Shown here one piece after another: positions 49,903 through 60,214 of a stretch of 64,000 bases of DNA. The stretch comes from an uncultured SAR116 cluster alpha proteobacterium (GTDB taxonomy: Bacteria; Pseudomonadota; Alphaproteobacteria; Puniceispirillales; Marisalimonadaceae): the NCBI GenBank assembly GCA_902618195.1, contig CACMZO010000002.1, forward strand, positions 1 to 64,000, in the 5' to 3' direction. The stretch's first letter is position 1, and every line of letters starts with the position of its first letter. The notes below the pieces were generated by a model. The model saw only the letters and a program-made list of their open reading frames with translations, searched no databases and was not told the origin of the DNA. Position numbers and translations under genes: made by a program.

Positions 49903-50948
49903 ATATTTTTTAAAACTAATTTAATTATTTTATGATATAGAGTCGGTATACTAAACATATCTAAATTTTCAGGTTTAATGAATATAAAATTATCTTTTAA
50001 CTTAATTTGATTATCATCTACTTGTAATAATATTACTTTACTATCAAGGTCAAAATGAGTGAAACTATGTTTTATGACACCGCAATCAAATCTTTCTTTT
50101 ATTGAAAATATATTAAAATCTACATTATGATTGTCTTTAAGCCATCCATCAGAAGGTAAAACAAGCATGTTTTCAAACAAACCTAGATTAATGTTTTTTA
50201 AAAATAAAATTTCCTTTTTAGAATTTATTAAACAATAAAAATTTCCTGTACGTTTAATTTTTTTTTCTTTAATTATTTTAAAGGGATAATTGATTGCTAA
50301 ATTTTTAAATGCAACTCTACAATTTTCTGACAAAGGACACCTTTCACAATTTATAACTTTGGGCTTGCAAATAGTTGCACCAATATCCATTAAACCCTGT
50401 GTAAATAGAGAATTCTCTTTACCAGGTATATGTAAAAACAGAATTTCTCTGACTTTTTTCTTTAGATCATTCCCTCTTAAATCTAATTCAAATAATCTAG
50501 ATATTACTCTTTCAATATTACCATCAATTACAACTACTTTTTTATCATATGCAATTGCACAAATTGCAGCTGCAGTATAATCTCCTATGCCTGGTAATTT
50601 AATTAAATCTTCATAATTATTTGGAATTACACCATTTAATTCATTAGTGATAATTTTAGAACTTTTATATAAATTATTTGCTCTCCTGTAATAGCCTAAT
50701 CCAGACCAAATTGCTAAAACATCATCTAATTTAGCTTTTGCCAAAATCTCAATAGTTGGATATTTTTTCAAGAAATTTGTAAAATAAGGTACAACAGTTT
50801 TTACTGTTGTCTGTTGTAACATAAACTCTGAGATAAAGACTATATATGGGTCTATTTTTTGATTAAAATTTTTAGGCCTCCATGGTAGTTTTCTTAAATT
50901 TTTTTTATACCAATTTATTACTATTTCTGATAGTTTTAATGATTGCAT
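49899..50948 (-). CDS. mutY: A/G-specific adenine glycosylase
   Basis: WYKKNLRKLPWR, SEFMLQQTTVKTVVPYF, LPGIGDYTAAAICAIAYDKKVVVIDGNIERVISRLF, Cys cluster CKPKVINCERCPLSENC. Confidence 0.95.
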   Translation of the reverse strand: MQSLKLSEIVINWYKKNLRKLPWRPKNFNQKIDPYIVFISEFMLQQTTVKTVVPYFTNFLKKYPTIEILAKAKLDDVLAIWSGLGYYRRANNLYKSSKIITNELNGVIPNNYEDLIKLPGIGDYTAAAICAIAYDKKVVVIDGNIERVISRLFELDLRGNDLKKKVREILFLHIPGKENSLFTQGLMDIGATICKPKVINCERCPLSENCRVAFKNLAINYPFKIIKEKKIKRTGNFYCLINSKKEILFLKNINLGLFENMLVLPSDGWLKDNHNVDFNIFSIKERFDCGVIKHSFTHFDLDSKVILLQVDDNQIKLKDNFIFIKPENLDMFSIPTLYHKIIKLVLKNI

Positions 50949-50984
50949 ACTTTATTTTTAATACATAAAAGTTTTAAATCAATT

Positions 50985-51290
50985 ATGAAAAAATTAGATA
51001 CTCTAACATATTCATTGGCTGAGAATTGTCTAAGTAAAAATAACTTATTTGAGGCTAAATTAATTTTAAATTGGGATAAAATTTTCTCTAAATATTCTCA
51101 TGTTGTGAAACCTATTAAAGTCCAATTTACGAAAAAGAATAATAAAAATGGTACTTTAGTTTTAGAAGTTAAAAGAGGGTTCGAACTAGAAATTCAAATG
51201 GAACAAATCAAAATTTTAAGTTTAGCAAATAATTTTTTTGGATTTAAAGTTATTGATAAAATAAAGATTATTAAAAATGGCTATAATTAA
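50985..51290 (+). CDS. DUF721/DciA-like protein
   Basis: About 100 aa; AKLILNWDKIFSKYSHVVKPIKVQF; conserved position between mutY and dsbA-smc. Confidence 0.72.
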   Translation: MKKLDTLTYSLAENCLSKNNLFEAKLILNWDKIFSKYSHVVKPIKVQFTKKNNKNGTLVLEVKRGFELEIQMEQIKILSLANNFFGFKVIDKIKIIKNGYN

Positions 51291-51333
51291 GTTAAAGATA
51301 TACATACAAAAAGGTTTCATATATACATAAATT

Positions 51334-51942
51334 ATGAATTTTAAAATATTAAATACATTTTTTTTAGTCTTGGCAAAGTTATTAATTGGACTTAATTTGT
51401 CATTTGCTAATGATATTAAATTACCTTCAATTGTTGTTGGAGAAAAAAATGCACCTATAGTCATCAAAGAGTATTTCTCGCTTACATGTATTCATTGTGC
51501 AAGCTTTCATAAAAATACATACCCAAAGGTTAAAAAAGAACTTATTGATACAGGAAAAGTTAAATTTGAATTTATTGATTACCCACTTGATAGACTTGCT
51601 ATGTTCGCAGCTTCTATAACTAGATCAATTCCAAGTGAAAGTTATGTCGAAACAACAAGTTTGTTATTATCAAATCAAAAAAAATGGGCATATTCAAAGG
51701 ATCCTGTTACAGAACTTTTAAAATTGTCAAAGCTATTTGGCATATCAGAAAAAAAATTTAATGAAATATTAAATAATAAAGATTTAATGGAAAAAATTTT
51801 AAATAAGATGGAGAAGGAAAACTCTCGATTTAACATATCCTCAACTCCAACATTTGTGATAAATGATAAACATGTTATCGCCGGGTCCTTAAAATATAAC
51901 GAGTTTGTAAAAAAACTAAAAGATTTTGAGTTGTTAAATTAA
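51334..51942 (+). CDS. DsbA/Com1-like periplasmic thioredoxin-fold oxidoreductase
   Basis: Signal peptide; EYFSLTCIHCASFHKNTYP (CxxC), NISSTPTFVINDKHVIAGS. Confidence 0.92.
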   Translation: MNFKILNTFFLVLAKLLIGLNLSFANDIKLPSIVVGEKNAPIVIKEYFSLTCIHCASFHKNTYPKVKKELIDTGKVKFEFIDYPLDRLAMFAASITRSIPSESYVETTSLLLSNQKKWAYSKDPVTELLKLSKLFGISEKKFNEILNNKDLMEKILNKMEKENSRFNISSTPTFVINDKHVIAGSLKYNEFVKKLKDFELLN

Positions 51943-51954
51943 AAGGTAAATTTC

Positions 51955-54900
51955 TTGAAAATTATATCTATTAAAATGATTGGCTTTAAATCCTTTCTAG
52001 ATCCCACTGAGGTTAATTTAACTTCTGGATTAACTGGAGTAGTCGGACCAAACGGCTGTGGCAAATCTAATATAGTTGAAGCTATTAAATGGGTGATGGG
52101 AGAAAATTCTCCAAAACAAATGAGAAGTCCAGAAATGAATAGTATTATTTTTTCAGGAACTAATGACCGTCCATCAAGAAATTTTGCTGAAGTAATAATA
52201 AAAATAGACAATTCAGAAAAAAAATTACCTTACCCATACACAAATATCAATGAAATAGAAATTTCTAGAAAATTAGAAAGAGACAAAGGTTCAACATATA
52301 AAATTAATGGGAAAAATGCTAGAGCAAGAGATGTACAATTAATTTTTGCTGATAGTGGCACTGGTTCAAAATCATCAGGAATAGTAGGGCAAGGAAAAAT
52401 CACAGAGATAATTGAATCAAAGCCAGAAGTAAGAAGAAATATTTTAGAAGAAGCAGCTAATATTACTGGTCTTCATAACAGAAAACATGAATCTCAATTA
52501 AAATTAAATTCTGCAGCCAATAACTTAGATCGTCTTTCAGATATTGAATTGACAATTCAAGGCCAAATAAATGATTTATCTAAACAAGCTAGACAAGCTG
52601 CTAGGTATAGATCTGTTGGTGAAAGATTAAGAAAAGCTGAAACTTCTTTATTTATTACCAAATTTATGGAGCTAGATTATTCACAAGGCAAAATTAAAAA
52701 CAAAATTACTGAAAATTCAAAAGTTATTGAAGATTATCAAAGAAGAATTAGTAATCTAGAAACTAAAAAATTAAATTTTTTTAATGAACTACCATCTTTA
52801 AAAAAAATTGATAACTCAAAAACTGAAATTGTTCAAAATTTAAAAATAGGAAAGATTAAATTAGAACAAGAAATTAATTCTCATAATCAAAGAAAAATAT
52901 CCCTTGAAAACCAAATAACGCAGATTGATGAAGAATATAATAGAGAAGATATATTTATTACTGATGCAAAAAACAAAATAAAATATCTTTCAAATGAAAT
53001 CCAATCTTTAAATGAAAAGGGCTTTAATTTTTCTAAGAATATTGAAGAGGCACAAAAAAATACGTCACAAATTAGAAAAAAATTAGAAGATTCAACAATA
53101 AAATTAACAGATATAAATTCTAAAATTATTTCACTTTCATCAAATAAAAAGGAAATAAAGGAACAACTCGAAATCGCAATTCAAAATAAGAGAAAAAATA
53201 GTGAAAAACTCTTATCTCTTGAAACACAGGATGAATCTCTGAGATTAAAAGAATTTAAGGGAAAGATTAAAGCAATTCAAAATGAATACAAACAAGTTAT
53301 TATGACCAACAGAGTAACTGAAAAAAACCTTAAAAATTTAGAAAATAATTTTAATTCTCTTAAAGGAGAAAAAATCACTTTAGAATCCGATGTCAGTAAT
53401 TTTAAAACTGAGATTGAAACGATTAAGAATTTTATAACATTAGATGACAAAAATAGTTTAGAGAGTTCAATTGAAAAAATTAATAATCTTGAAGGTCCGA
53501 TCGCATATGTTTTAGGAGAATCACTCTCAGCATCTATAGTAAGTGACAAAGATCAAAATAATAAAAATTTTTGGTTGAGAAATTTTGAAAATAACGAAAA
53601 TATTAAACTGCCAAATTCTTGTAAACCCTTAACTGAAGATATTAATGATCATAAAATATTAAAAAACTCACTAAAAGGTGTCGGTTTAGTAAAAAATTCT
53701 GAAAAAGCTTTTGAAATTCAAAAAGAATTAACTTATGGGCAAGTCTTAACAACCCCAAAAGGTGGTCTTTGGAGGTGGGATGGATATGTTGAACTTCCTA
53801 ATGGCAGGAATAGCTTCGCTAATAGATTAGTTCAAAAAAAAAGATATAAAAGTTTATTAGAAAATTTAAATAAAAGTGAAATAAAACTTAATGAAATAAA
53901 TAATAAAATTATAAAAATTGAAGAAGATTTTGAGAATACAAAGTTTAAAAAATTAGATGAAATCAGTAAAATAGATCATCTGGAAAAAGAGATCAACAAA
54001 ACAAAGTTTGAAATCACAATTTCTGAAAACAAAATCAATCAATCTAAAGATTTCATCAAAGAATTTAAAAGTTCTTCTGCAGAAAATGATAAACGAATTA
54101 ATGAATTAGAAATTCAATTAGATAAATTTGATAATCTTAGTGAATTACAAACACATGAACTAAAAGTCAGAAGCGAAAATGATAATCTTAAATCAGATTT
54201 TGAAGTTGCATTATCAAATGAAAAAAAAATAAATTCTGATGAAGAATATAGAAATAAAAACCTTGACCAATTATTGATTGAGCAAAAAGAATGGGAATTA
54301 CGAAAAAAACAATCTTTAGAGAGATGTAAAAGTTTATCTCAAAAAAAAGAAAATCTATCTAGAGAAATAAATGATTTAGTACAACTACCTGATCAAATGT
54401 TAGAAAATATAAAAAAATTTGATGAACAACTTATTAAAGCAATTAAAGATCAAAAAAATAGTGAAGATGACGTCGTTAGAAAAGAAACAGAAATTAGAGA
54501 TATAGAAAAAGAACAAAAAGATGAAAGTCTTAATCTTGAAATTTATAAGACTGAAAATATCAAAATGGAAAGTGAACTTAATATAATTAAATCTAAAGTT
54601 GATAGTCTTAACGATAAAGTTGCTGATAAATTATCCACTAGTCTCAAGGACTTACTCGACGCTAATGAAGACAAAATAAAATTAAGAAGTGTTGATCAAA
54701 ACGAAATTCAATCATTAGAAGCAAGTGTTGAGAGACTTGTTCGTGAAAGAGAAAATTTAGGTGCAGTAAATTTAAGAGCAGAAATTGAAATTAATGAACT
54801 GAAATCTAAACTTTTAGAAATGCAAAATGAAAAAGAAGACTTATCTCTTGCAATTAAAAAATTAGAAGATGGAATAACAGAACTTAATAAAGAAGGTAGA

Positions 54901-55383
54901 AATAGGTTACGTAGTAGTTTTGATGAAGTTAATGAAAATTTTAAAAAGATTTTTACAAAATTATTTAATGGTGGCAATTCAGAATTAAAACTCATTGGTT
55001 CTGATGATCCCTTGCAATCTGGATTAGAAATATTTGCCAGTCCACCAGAGAAGAAAATGCAATCCCTTTCTCTTTTATCTGGTGGAGAACAAGCCTTAAC
55101 ATCCATATCATTAATATTTGCAGTTTATCTATCAAATCCCTCACCATTATGTATATTAGATGAAGTAGATGCTTCACTAGACGATACTAATGTTGGTAGA
55201 TTTTGTGATATGCTTAAGTACTTATCTGATGAACAAGATATTAGTTTTTTAATTGTTACTCACCACAGATTAACAATGGCAAAAATGAATAAGTTACTTG
55301 GTGTGACAATGGAAGAAAAAGGTATAAGTAAGTTATTATCAGTAGATTTAGAAAAAGCAGTTGAAATTAAAGAAGCCAGTTAA
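51955..55383 (+). CDS. smc: Chromosome segregation protein SMC
   Basis: 1142 aa; KIISIKMIGFKSFLDPTEV, GPNGCGKSNIVEAIKWVMGE, coiled coils, LLSGGEQALTSISLIFAVYLSNPSPLCILDEVDASLDDTNVGRF. Confidence 0.97.
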   Translation: MKIISIKMIGFKSFLDPTEVNLTSGLTGVVGPNGCGKSNIVEAIKWVMGENSPKQMRSPEMNSIIFSGTNDRPSRNFAEVIIKIDNSEKKLPYPYTNINEIEISRKLERDKGSTYKINGKNARARDVQLIFADSGTGSKSSGIVGQGKITEIIESKPEVRRNILEEAANITGLHNRKHESQLKLNSAANNLDRLSDIELTIQGQINDLSKQARQAARYRSVGERLRKAETSLFITKFMELDYSQGKIKNKITENSKVIEDYQRRISNLETKKLNFFNELPSLKKIDNSKTEIVQNLKIGKIKLEQEINSHNQRKISLENQITQIDEEYNREDIFITDAKNKIKYLSNEIQSLNEKGFNFSKNIEEAQKNTSQIRKKLEDSTIKLTDINSKIISLSSNKKEIKEQLEIAIQNKRKNSEKLLSLETQDESLRLKEFKGKIKAIQNEYKQVIMTNRVTEKNLKNLENNFNSLKGEKITLESDVSNFKTEIETIKNFITLDDKNSLESSIEKINNLEGPIAYVLGESLSASIVSDKDQNNKNFWLRNFENNENIKLPNSCKPLTEDINDHKILKNSLKGVGLVKNSEKAFEIQKELTYGQVLTTPKGGLWRWDGYVELPNGRNSFANRLVQKKRYKSLLENLNKSEIKLNEINNKIIKIEEDFENTKFKKLDEISKIDHLEKEINKTKFEITISENKINQSKDFIKEFKSSSAENDKRINELEIQLDKFDNLSELQTHELKVRSENDNLKSDFEVALSNEKKINSDEEYRNKNLDQLLIEQKEWELRKKQSLERCKSLSQKKENLSREINDLVQLPDQMLENIKKFDEQLIKAIKDQKNSEDDVVRKETEIRDIEKEQKDESLNLEIYKTENIKMESELNIIKSKVDSLNDKVADKLSTSLKDLLDANEDKIKLRSVDQNEIQSLEASVERLVRERENLGAVNLRAEIEINELKSKLLEMQNEKEDLSLAIKKLEDGITELNKEGRNRLRSSFDEVNENFKKIFTKLFNGGNSELKLIGSDDPLQSGLEIFASPPEKKMQSLSLLSGGEQALTSISLIFAVYLSNPSPLCILDEVDASLDDTNVGRFCDMLKYLSDEQDISFLIVTHHRLTMAKMNKLLGVTMEEKGISKLLSVDLEKAVEIKEAS

Positions 55384-55390
55384 ATTAATA

Positions 55391-55693
55391 ATGAACAAAG
55401 AATTAGATAAAAAAATTGATTTGGCCCTCTCAAAAAAAAATGTATCAATAAATAAAAAATCTGTTGATAAAAGTTTTTTGAGTACATTATCAAGAGTTGC
55501 TACAGAACTTGTTGCAGGGTTAATAATTGGAACAGGATTAGGATTACTTATTGATAATTGGCTAGAAACAAAACCATTATTTTTAATTATTTTCTTTTTT
55601 TTAGGAGCGTTTGCAGGTATATATAACCTCTGGAGACAGTTGTCAGGAAATGGTTTAAAAATAGGTTATTTTGATAAAGGTAAAAAAAATTAA
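55391..55693 (+). CDS. atpI: ATP synthase protein I (AtpI)
   Basis: LVAGLIIGTGLGLLIDNWLETKPLFLIIFFFLGAFAGIYNLWR; upstream of atpB. Confidence 0.88.
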   Translation: MNKELDKKIDLALSKKNVSINKKSVDKSFLSTLSRVATELVAGLIIGTGLGLLIDNWLETKPLFLIIFFFLGAFAGIYNLWRQLSGNGLKIGYFDKGKKN

Positions 55694-55695
55694 TT

Positions 55696-56439
55696 ATGAA
55701 GTCACCAGTTGAACAATTTACAATAAAAACACTTGTACCTCTTGAGGCCTTTGGGTACGATATTTCATTTACAAACGCATCATTATTTATGGTTTTGTCA
55801 GTAATAGTATCCTCTTTATTTTTATATTTGGGAATTAAGAAAAGTTCTTTAATTCCGAACCGTTATCAAAGTAGTGTAGAATTATTATATGAATTTGTGT
55901 CTAATATGGTTAAAGAAAATGTTGGTACTGGTGGCAAGAAATATTTTCCATTTATTTTTAGCCTTTTTATGTTCATCTTATTTGGAAATCTTCTAGGAAT
56001 GATCCCTTACAGCTATACCTTTACATCACAGATCATAGTAACTATAACATTAGCCTTAATAATTTTTATCGGGGTTACATTAATAGCTTTAATAAAACAT
56101 AAACTTAAATTTTTTACTTTTTTCTTTCCATCTGGAGTGCCAATAGCTCTTGCACCTTTGCTAATACCTATCGAAATAATATCCTATTTAATGAGACCGG
56201 TAAGTTTGTCTGTTAGATTATTTGCAAATATGTTAGCTGGCCATACTATGATGAAAGTTTTCGCAGGTTTGATTATAATGATGACATCTGCTTCAGGCGT
56301 GTTAAAAGTAGGCGCCGTATTACCATTATTGGCTGTAATTGGCTTAACAGGTTTAGAGTTTTTAGTTGCAGCATTGCAAGCTTATGTTTTTAGTATTTTA
56401 ACTTGTATGTATCTTCATGATGCGTTACATCTACATTAA
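55696..56439 (+). CDS. atpB: F0F1 ATP synthase subunit a
   Basis: LFGNLLGMIPYSYTFTSQI, RPVSLSVRLFANMLAGHTMMKVF, EFLVAALQAYVFSILTCMYLHDALH. Confidence 0.97.
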   Translation: MKSPVEQFTIKTLVPLEAFGYDISFTNASLFMVLSVIVSSLFLYLGIKKSSLIPNRYQSSVELLYEFVSNMVKENVGTGGKKYFPFIFSLFMFILFGNLLGMIPYSYTFTSQIIVTITLALIIFIGVTLIALIKHKLKFFTFFFPSGVPIALAPLLIPIEIISYLMRPVSLSVRLFANMLAGHTMMKVFAGLIIMMTSASGVLKVGAVLPLLAVIGLTGLEFLVAALQAYVFSILTCMYLHDALHLH

Positions 56440-56461
56440 CTTTTAAAGAAAGGAAATTAAA

Positions 56462-56689
56462 ATGGAAATGGAAGCCGCGAAACTCATTGGTGCTGGATTA
56501 GCTGTAATAGCTCTTGCAGGTGTTGGCGTAGGTATTGGTAATATCTTTGCAGCATTAGTAAATGCTATTGGCAGAAATCCAAGCGCTAAAAATGAAGTAT
56601 TTGGAATTGGTATTTTAGGATTTGCACTTACTGAAGCTGTTGCCTTATTTGCATTAGTTATAGCATTATTATTACTTTATACTTTTTAA
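56462..56689 (+). CDS. atpE: F0F1 ATP synthase subunit c
   Basis: 75 aa; [65 protein letters not shown]. Confidence 0.97.
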   Translation: MEMEAAKLIGAGLAVIALAGVGVGIGNIFAALVNAIGRNPSAKNEVFGIGILGFALTEAVALFALVIALLLLYTF

Positions 56690-56709
56690 ATTAATAACTA
56701 AGCGTATTA

Positions 56710-57273
56710 ATGATTAAATATTCTAATTTAGCTTTATCAACATTTCTAATAGTAAGCCCTGCATATTCAGCAGGAAAAGGCTTGCCTCAACTAGATTTTA
56801 CAACTTATCCTTCGTTAATTTTTTGGAGTATTCTTAGCTTACTAATTTTGTATTTTGTGATGTCTTATATAATAACTCCAAAGATATCAGATGTAATTAA
56901 TGATAGAGAACAGCATTTACAAAATGAATTGATAAAAGCTAAAGCCCTTAAGAAAGAATCAGATGATACTTTAGAAAAGGTCAATGCTCAATTAGATCAA
57001 ACAAAAATTGACGCCAAGTCTATTATTGAAAAAGCTATTTCTGAAAGTCACATAAATTCTGAAAAAACAATTAAGGATATAAATTTTAAGTTAAATGAAA
57101 AAATTGAAAGATCTTTAAAAGATATTGACAAAGAAAAGTCTGTAGTTCTAAAAGATATTTTTAATGAAGCATTTGAACTTTCTGATCTTATTATATCTAA
57201 AACTACAAATATAAAATCAAATAAAAGTAAACTAACAAATATTCTTAAACAAGAAGTAAAAATTTTAATATAG
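56710..57273 (+). CDS. F0F1 ATP synthase subunit b'
   Basis: GLPQLDFTTYPSLIFWSILSLLILYFVM then a charged helix; position between atpE and atpF. Confidence 0.9.
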   Translation: MIKYSNLALSTFLIVSPAYSAGKGLPQLDFTTYPSLIFWSILSLLILYFVMSYIITPKISDVINDREQHLQNELIKAKALKKESDDTLEKVNAQLDQTKIDAKSIIEKAISESHINSEKTIKDINFKLNEKIERSLKDIDKEKSVVLKDIFNEAFELSDLIISKTTNIKSNKSKLTNILKQEVKILI

Positions 57274-57281
57274 GTTTTTCA

Positions 57282-57761
57282 ATGGGATTAAGTCAAACAG
57301 CGTGGGTTTTAATAGCTTTCATTTTGTTTTTTGTTTTAGTTGGCAAAAAATTATGGTCAGCTTTAACCACTAATCTAGATCAAAGAAAAAAAATGATTGA
57401 AAATGAGCTAAATGAAGCAAAAAAGCTTCGAGAAGAAGCACAAGCTGAGTTAAATGCAAGCTTAAAAAAACAAAAAGAAATCAACAAACAAGTTTTAGAT
57501 ATTATTAATGATGCTAAATCTAATGCTAAAAAAATTGAAACTGATGCGCTTAAAAAAGCTGATATTTTAATTAAAAGAAAAGAAGAACAAGCTAAACAAA
57601 AAATAAATAATGCTCAAACAGAGGCAATAAATTATATTAAAAATATAAGTGCTGAATTATCTGTAAAATCTGCAAAAGTATATATTCAAAACGAGTTAGA
57701 TAGCAAAATTCAAAAAGCCTTATATTCAGATTCTAAACAAAAACTTAAAGAAAAACTGTAG
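57282..57761 (+). CDS. atpF: F0F1 ATP synthase subunit b
   Basis: TAWVLIAFILFFVLVGKKLWSALTTNLDQRKKMIENELNEAKKLREEAQ. Confidence 0.93.
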   Translation: MGLSQTAWVLIAFILFFVLVGKKLWSALTTNLDQRKKMIENELNEAKKLREEAQAELNASLKKQKEINKQVLDIINDAKSNAKKIETDALKKADILIKRKEEQAKQKINNAQTEAINYIKNISAELSVKSAKVYIQNELDSKIQKALYSDSKQKLKEKL

Positions 57762-58256
57762 TTAATTTTGAAATAATCCAATATATACTTTACCATTTTT
57801 AGGTATGATAACACTCATATTTGATTCTCTTTCAACGATTTCACTACCTGATTTAAGAAAAAAACCAAGTTCAAAATCGTCTCTATCAAATTCTTCTAAA
57901 TTATTGTTTGTTGAAACTAAAGAAATTTTTAATTTAATTAAATCGTTATTTTGAAAATTTTTTCTTACTGACCTAAGGTTTACAGTAAGATTCATTTTAA
58001 TTTTATCGCCACTTAGTGAACAATTTTTCTTTATTCCCCTAAACCCAATATAAGACGTATTATTATTTTTTTGAGAAATAGCAATTAGTTCTTCTGACCC
58101 CTTAGGTGAATTAATTAAGGGACATTTAACTTCTTTTGAAACAAAAATATCATCATATATATTTAAATTATTAGTATTAATATTTGAACAGCCGGTTATA
58201 ATAAAGACAAGTAACAATACGTTTATTTTTCTATTCAAATATCCTAGTATCATAAT
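57762..58256 (-). CDS. Hypothetical lipoprotein (start shortened from 58292)
   Basis: MILGYLNRKINVLLLVFIITGCSN: signal peptide with lipobox ITGC; no family recognised. Confidence 0.65.
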   Translation of the reverse strand: MMILGYLNRKINVLLLVFIITGCSNINTNNLNIYDDIFVSKEVKCPLINSPKGSEELIAISQKNNNTSYIGFRGIKKNCSLSGDKIKMNLTVNLRSVRKNFQNNDLIKLKISLVSTNNNLEEFDRDDFELGFFLKSGSEIVERESNMSVIIPKNGKVYIGLFQN

Positions 58257-58280
58257 TAAGTAATATAACAAATTTGACGC

Positions 58281-59234
58281 ATGGTAAAACAAAATATAAA
58301 TCTTTATCTAGCTTCACCAAGAGGTTTTTGTGCAGGTGTAGATAGAGCTGTTAAAATAGTAGAACAAGCCATTAAAAAATTTGGATCACCCATTTATGTT
58401 CGTCATGAAATCGTTCATAATAAAGATGTAGTTAAGTCTTTAGAAAATTTAGGTGCTATATTTGTTGATGAAATAACTGATGCTCCTGAAAATTCAACAA
58501 TAATTTTTTCAGCTCATGGAGTTCCAAAATCCGTTTTCATTAATGCAAAAAAAAGAAAAATGTTATCAATTGATGCTACTTGTCCATTGGTAACAAAAGT
58601 TCATAATGAAACAATTAAACATTTCAATAGTCACAGAAAAATTCTATTAATTGGTCATAAAAATCATCCTGAAGTTGTTGGGACTATGGGACAAGTTCCA
58701 GATGGAAATGTAATTTTAATTGAAAATTTAAATGAAGCAAAAAATATATATATTGATGGTACAAATAATCTAGCATATGCAACACAGACAACATTATCAG
58801 TTGATGACACAAAAGAAATTATTGAAGTTTTGAAACAAAGATTTCCTGGAATAAAAGGGCCTTCAACTGAAGATATTTGTTATGCTACAACCAATAGGCA
58901 ATTAGCAGTGAAATCTATGGCAAATGTATGTGATTATGTTTTAGTGATTGGTGCACAAAATTCTTCTAATTCCCAAAGACTAGTAGAGGTGGCAAAAAAG
59001 AATGGAGTTTCAAATTCGTATTTAATTTCTGAAGAATATGATCTAAATGTTTTTTTAAATAAATTAAATTTTAAGAACTCAATAAATATTGGTCTTACAG
59101 CTGGTGCATCTGCTCCAGAGACATTAGTTCAAGTTTTAATTTCAAAATTAAAGAAAAAATTCGATGTAAACTTAATTGATCATGAAGTTGTTAAAGAGGA
59201 TATTATTTTTAATTTACCAAAAGTATTAAGATAG
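58281..59234 (+). CDS. ispH: 4-hydroxy-3-methylbut-2-enyl diphosphate reductase
   Basis: LASPRGFCAGVDRAVKIVEQAI, DATCPLVTKVHNE, LTAGASAPE. Confidence 0.97.
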   Translation: MVKQNINLYLASPRGFCAGVDRAVKIVEQAIKKFGSPIYVRHEIVHNKDVVKSLENLGAIFVDEITDAPENSTIIFSAHGVPKSVFINAKKRKMLSIDATCPLVTKVHNETIKHFNSHRKILLIGHKNHPEVVGTMGQVPDGNVILIENLNEAKNIYIDGTNNLAYATQTTLSVDDTKEIIEVLKQRFPGIKGPSTEDICYATTNRQLAVKSMANVCDYVLVIGAQNSSNSQRLVEVAKKNGVSNSYLISEEYDLNVFLNKLNFKNSINIGLTAGASAPETLVQVLISKLKKKFDVNLIDHEVVKEDIIFNLPKVLR

Positions 59235-59242
59235 TTTTTAAA

Positions 59243-60214
59243 TTGGCTGTTTACACAAAATTAAGTAAAGAAGATATTATATTCATATTAAGTGATTATC
59301 AAATTGGTAATTTGATTGAATTCCAAGGAATTCAAGATGGTATAGAAAATACAAATTATTTTATTAAAACAAAAAAAGGTAAATTTATATTAACTATCTT
59401 TGAAAATAGAGTTAATTCAAAAGATATACCTTTTTTTATCAATTTGATGAAATTTCTAAATCAAAATAATTTTATTTCACCTGAACCTTTAAAGAATAAA
59501 GAAGGAAAAATTTTAAATAAATTTAAGACAAAAATATTTATTTTAGTTAATTTTTTAGAAGGCAAACCAAAAGTTAAAATTACTCCTAATGATTGTTATT
59601 TAATTGGAGATTTAATTGGTAATCTTCAAAACAAAAGTAAATATTGTGATTTGATTAGAAAAAATAGTTTATCTCTTGAAGACTGTAAAAAAATCTTCCA
59701 AGACTGTAAAAAATCTATATCAGAAAAAGAAATTAATATTTTAAGAGATGGATTATACGATTTGATTGAAGATAGTTTAAAAGATTGTCTAGAAAAATGG
59801 CCAACTCACTTACCAAAAGGGATTATACATGGTGACTTATTTCCAGATAATATATTTTTTTTGAATAATAAAGTTTCTGGTGTAATTGATTTTTATTTTT
59901 CTTGCGTAGATATAAAGATTTATGAAATAGCTATTGTCATAAATGCATGGTGTTTTGAGCAACATAACACTTTAAATATTGAAAAAGTTAAAAATTTGAT
60001 AAAAGGTTTTACACTACATGATAATTTAACAAAAGATGAACTTTTTTCCTTAAATATACTTGCAAAAGGTGCATCTTTGAGATTTCTTATTACTAGATTA
60101 TTTGATTGGTACAATACACCAGAAAATAGTTATGTAAAGAAGAAGGATCCACAAGAGTATATTGATAAATTATTATACTTTAATTCAAATAAACTAGATT
60201 TTTTGTATGATTAA
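59243..60214 (+). CDS. thrB: Homoserine kinase (ThrB, aminoglycoside-phosphotransferase fold)
   Basis: TTG start; MAVYTKLSKEDI, GIENTNYFIKTKKGKFILTIFE, HGDLFPDNIFF. Confidence 0.94.
   Translation: MAVYTKLSKEDIIFILSDYQIGNLIEFQGIQDGIENTNYFIKTKKGKFILTIFENRVNSKDIPFFINLMKFLNQNNFISPEPLKNKEGKILNKFKTKIFILVNFLEGKPKVKITPNDCYLIGDLIGNLQNKSKYCDLIRKNSLSLEDCKKIFQDCKKSISEKEINILRDGLYDLIEDSLKDCLEKWPTHLPKGIIHGDLFPDNIFFLNNKVSGVIDFYFSCVDIKIYEIAIVINAWCFEQHNTLNIEKVKNLIKGFTLHDNLTKDELFSLNILAKGASLRFLITRLFDWYNTPENSYVKKKDPQEYIDKLLYFNSNKLDFLYD

Noticed and set aside
54708-55177. Minus-strand ORFs (132 and 61 aa) inside the 3' part of smc
   Set aside because: Shadow ORFs opposite the conserved SMC ATPase C-domain.
58256-58292. 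Divergent coding overlap of the lipoprotein ORF with ispH
   Set aside because: Disappears when the more plausible Met (MILGYLNRK, giving a proper signal peptide) is used as the start.
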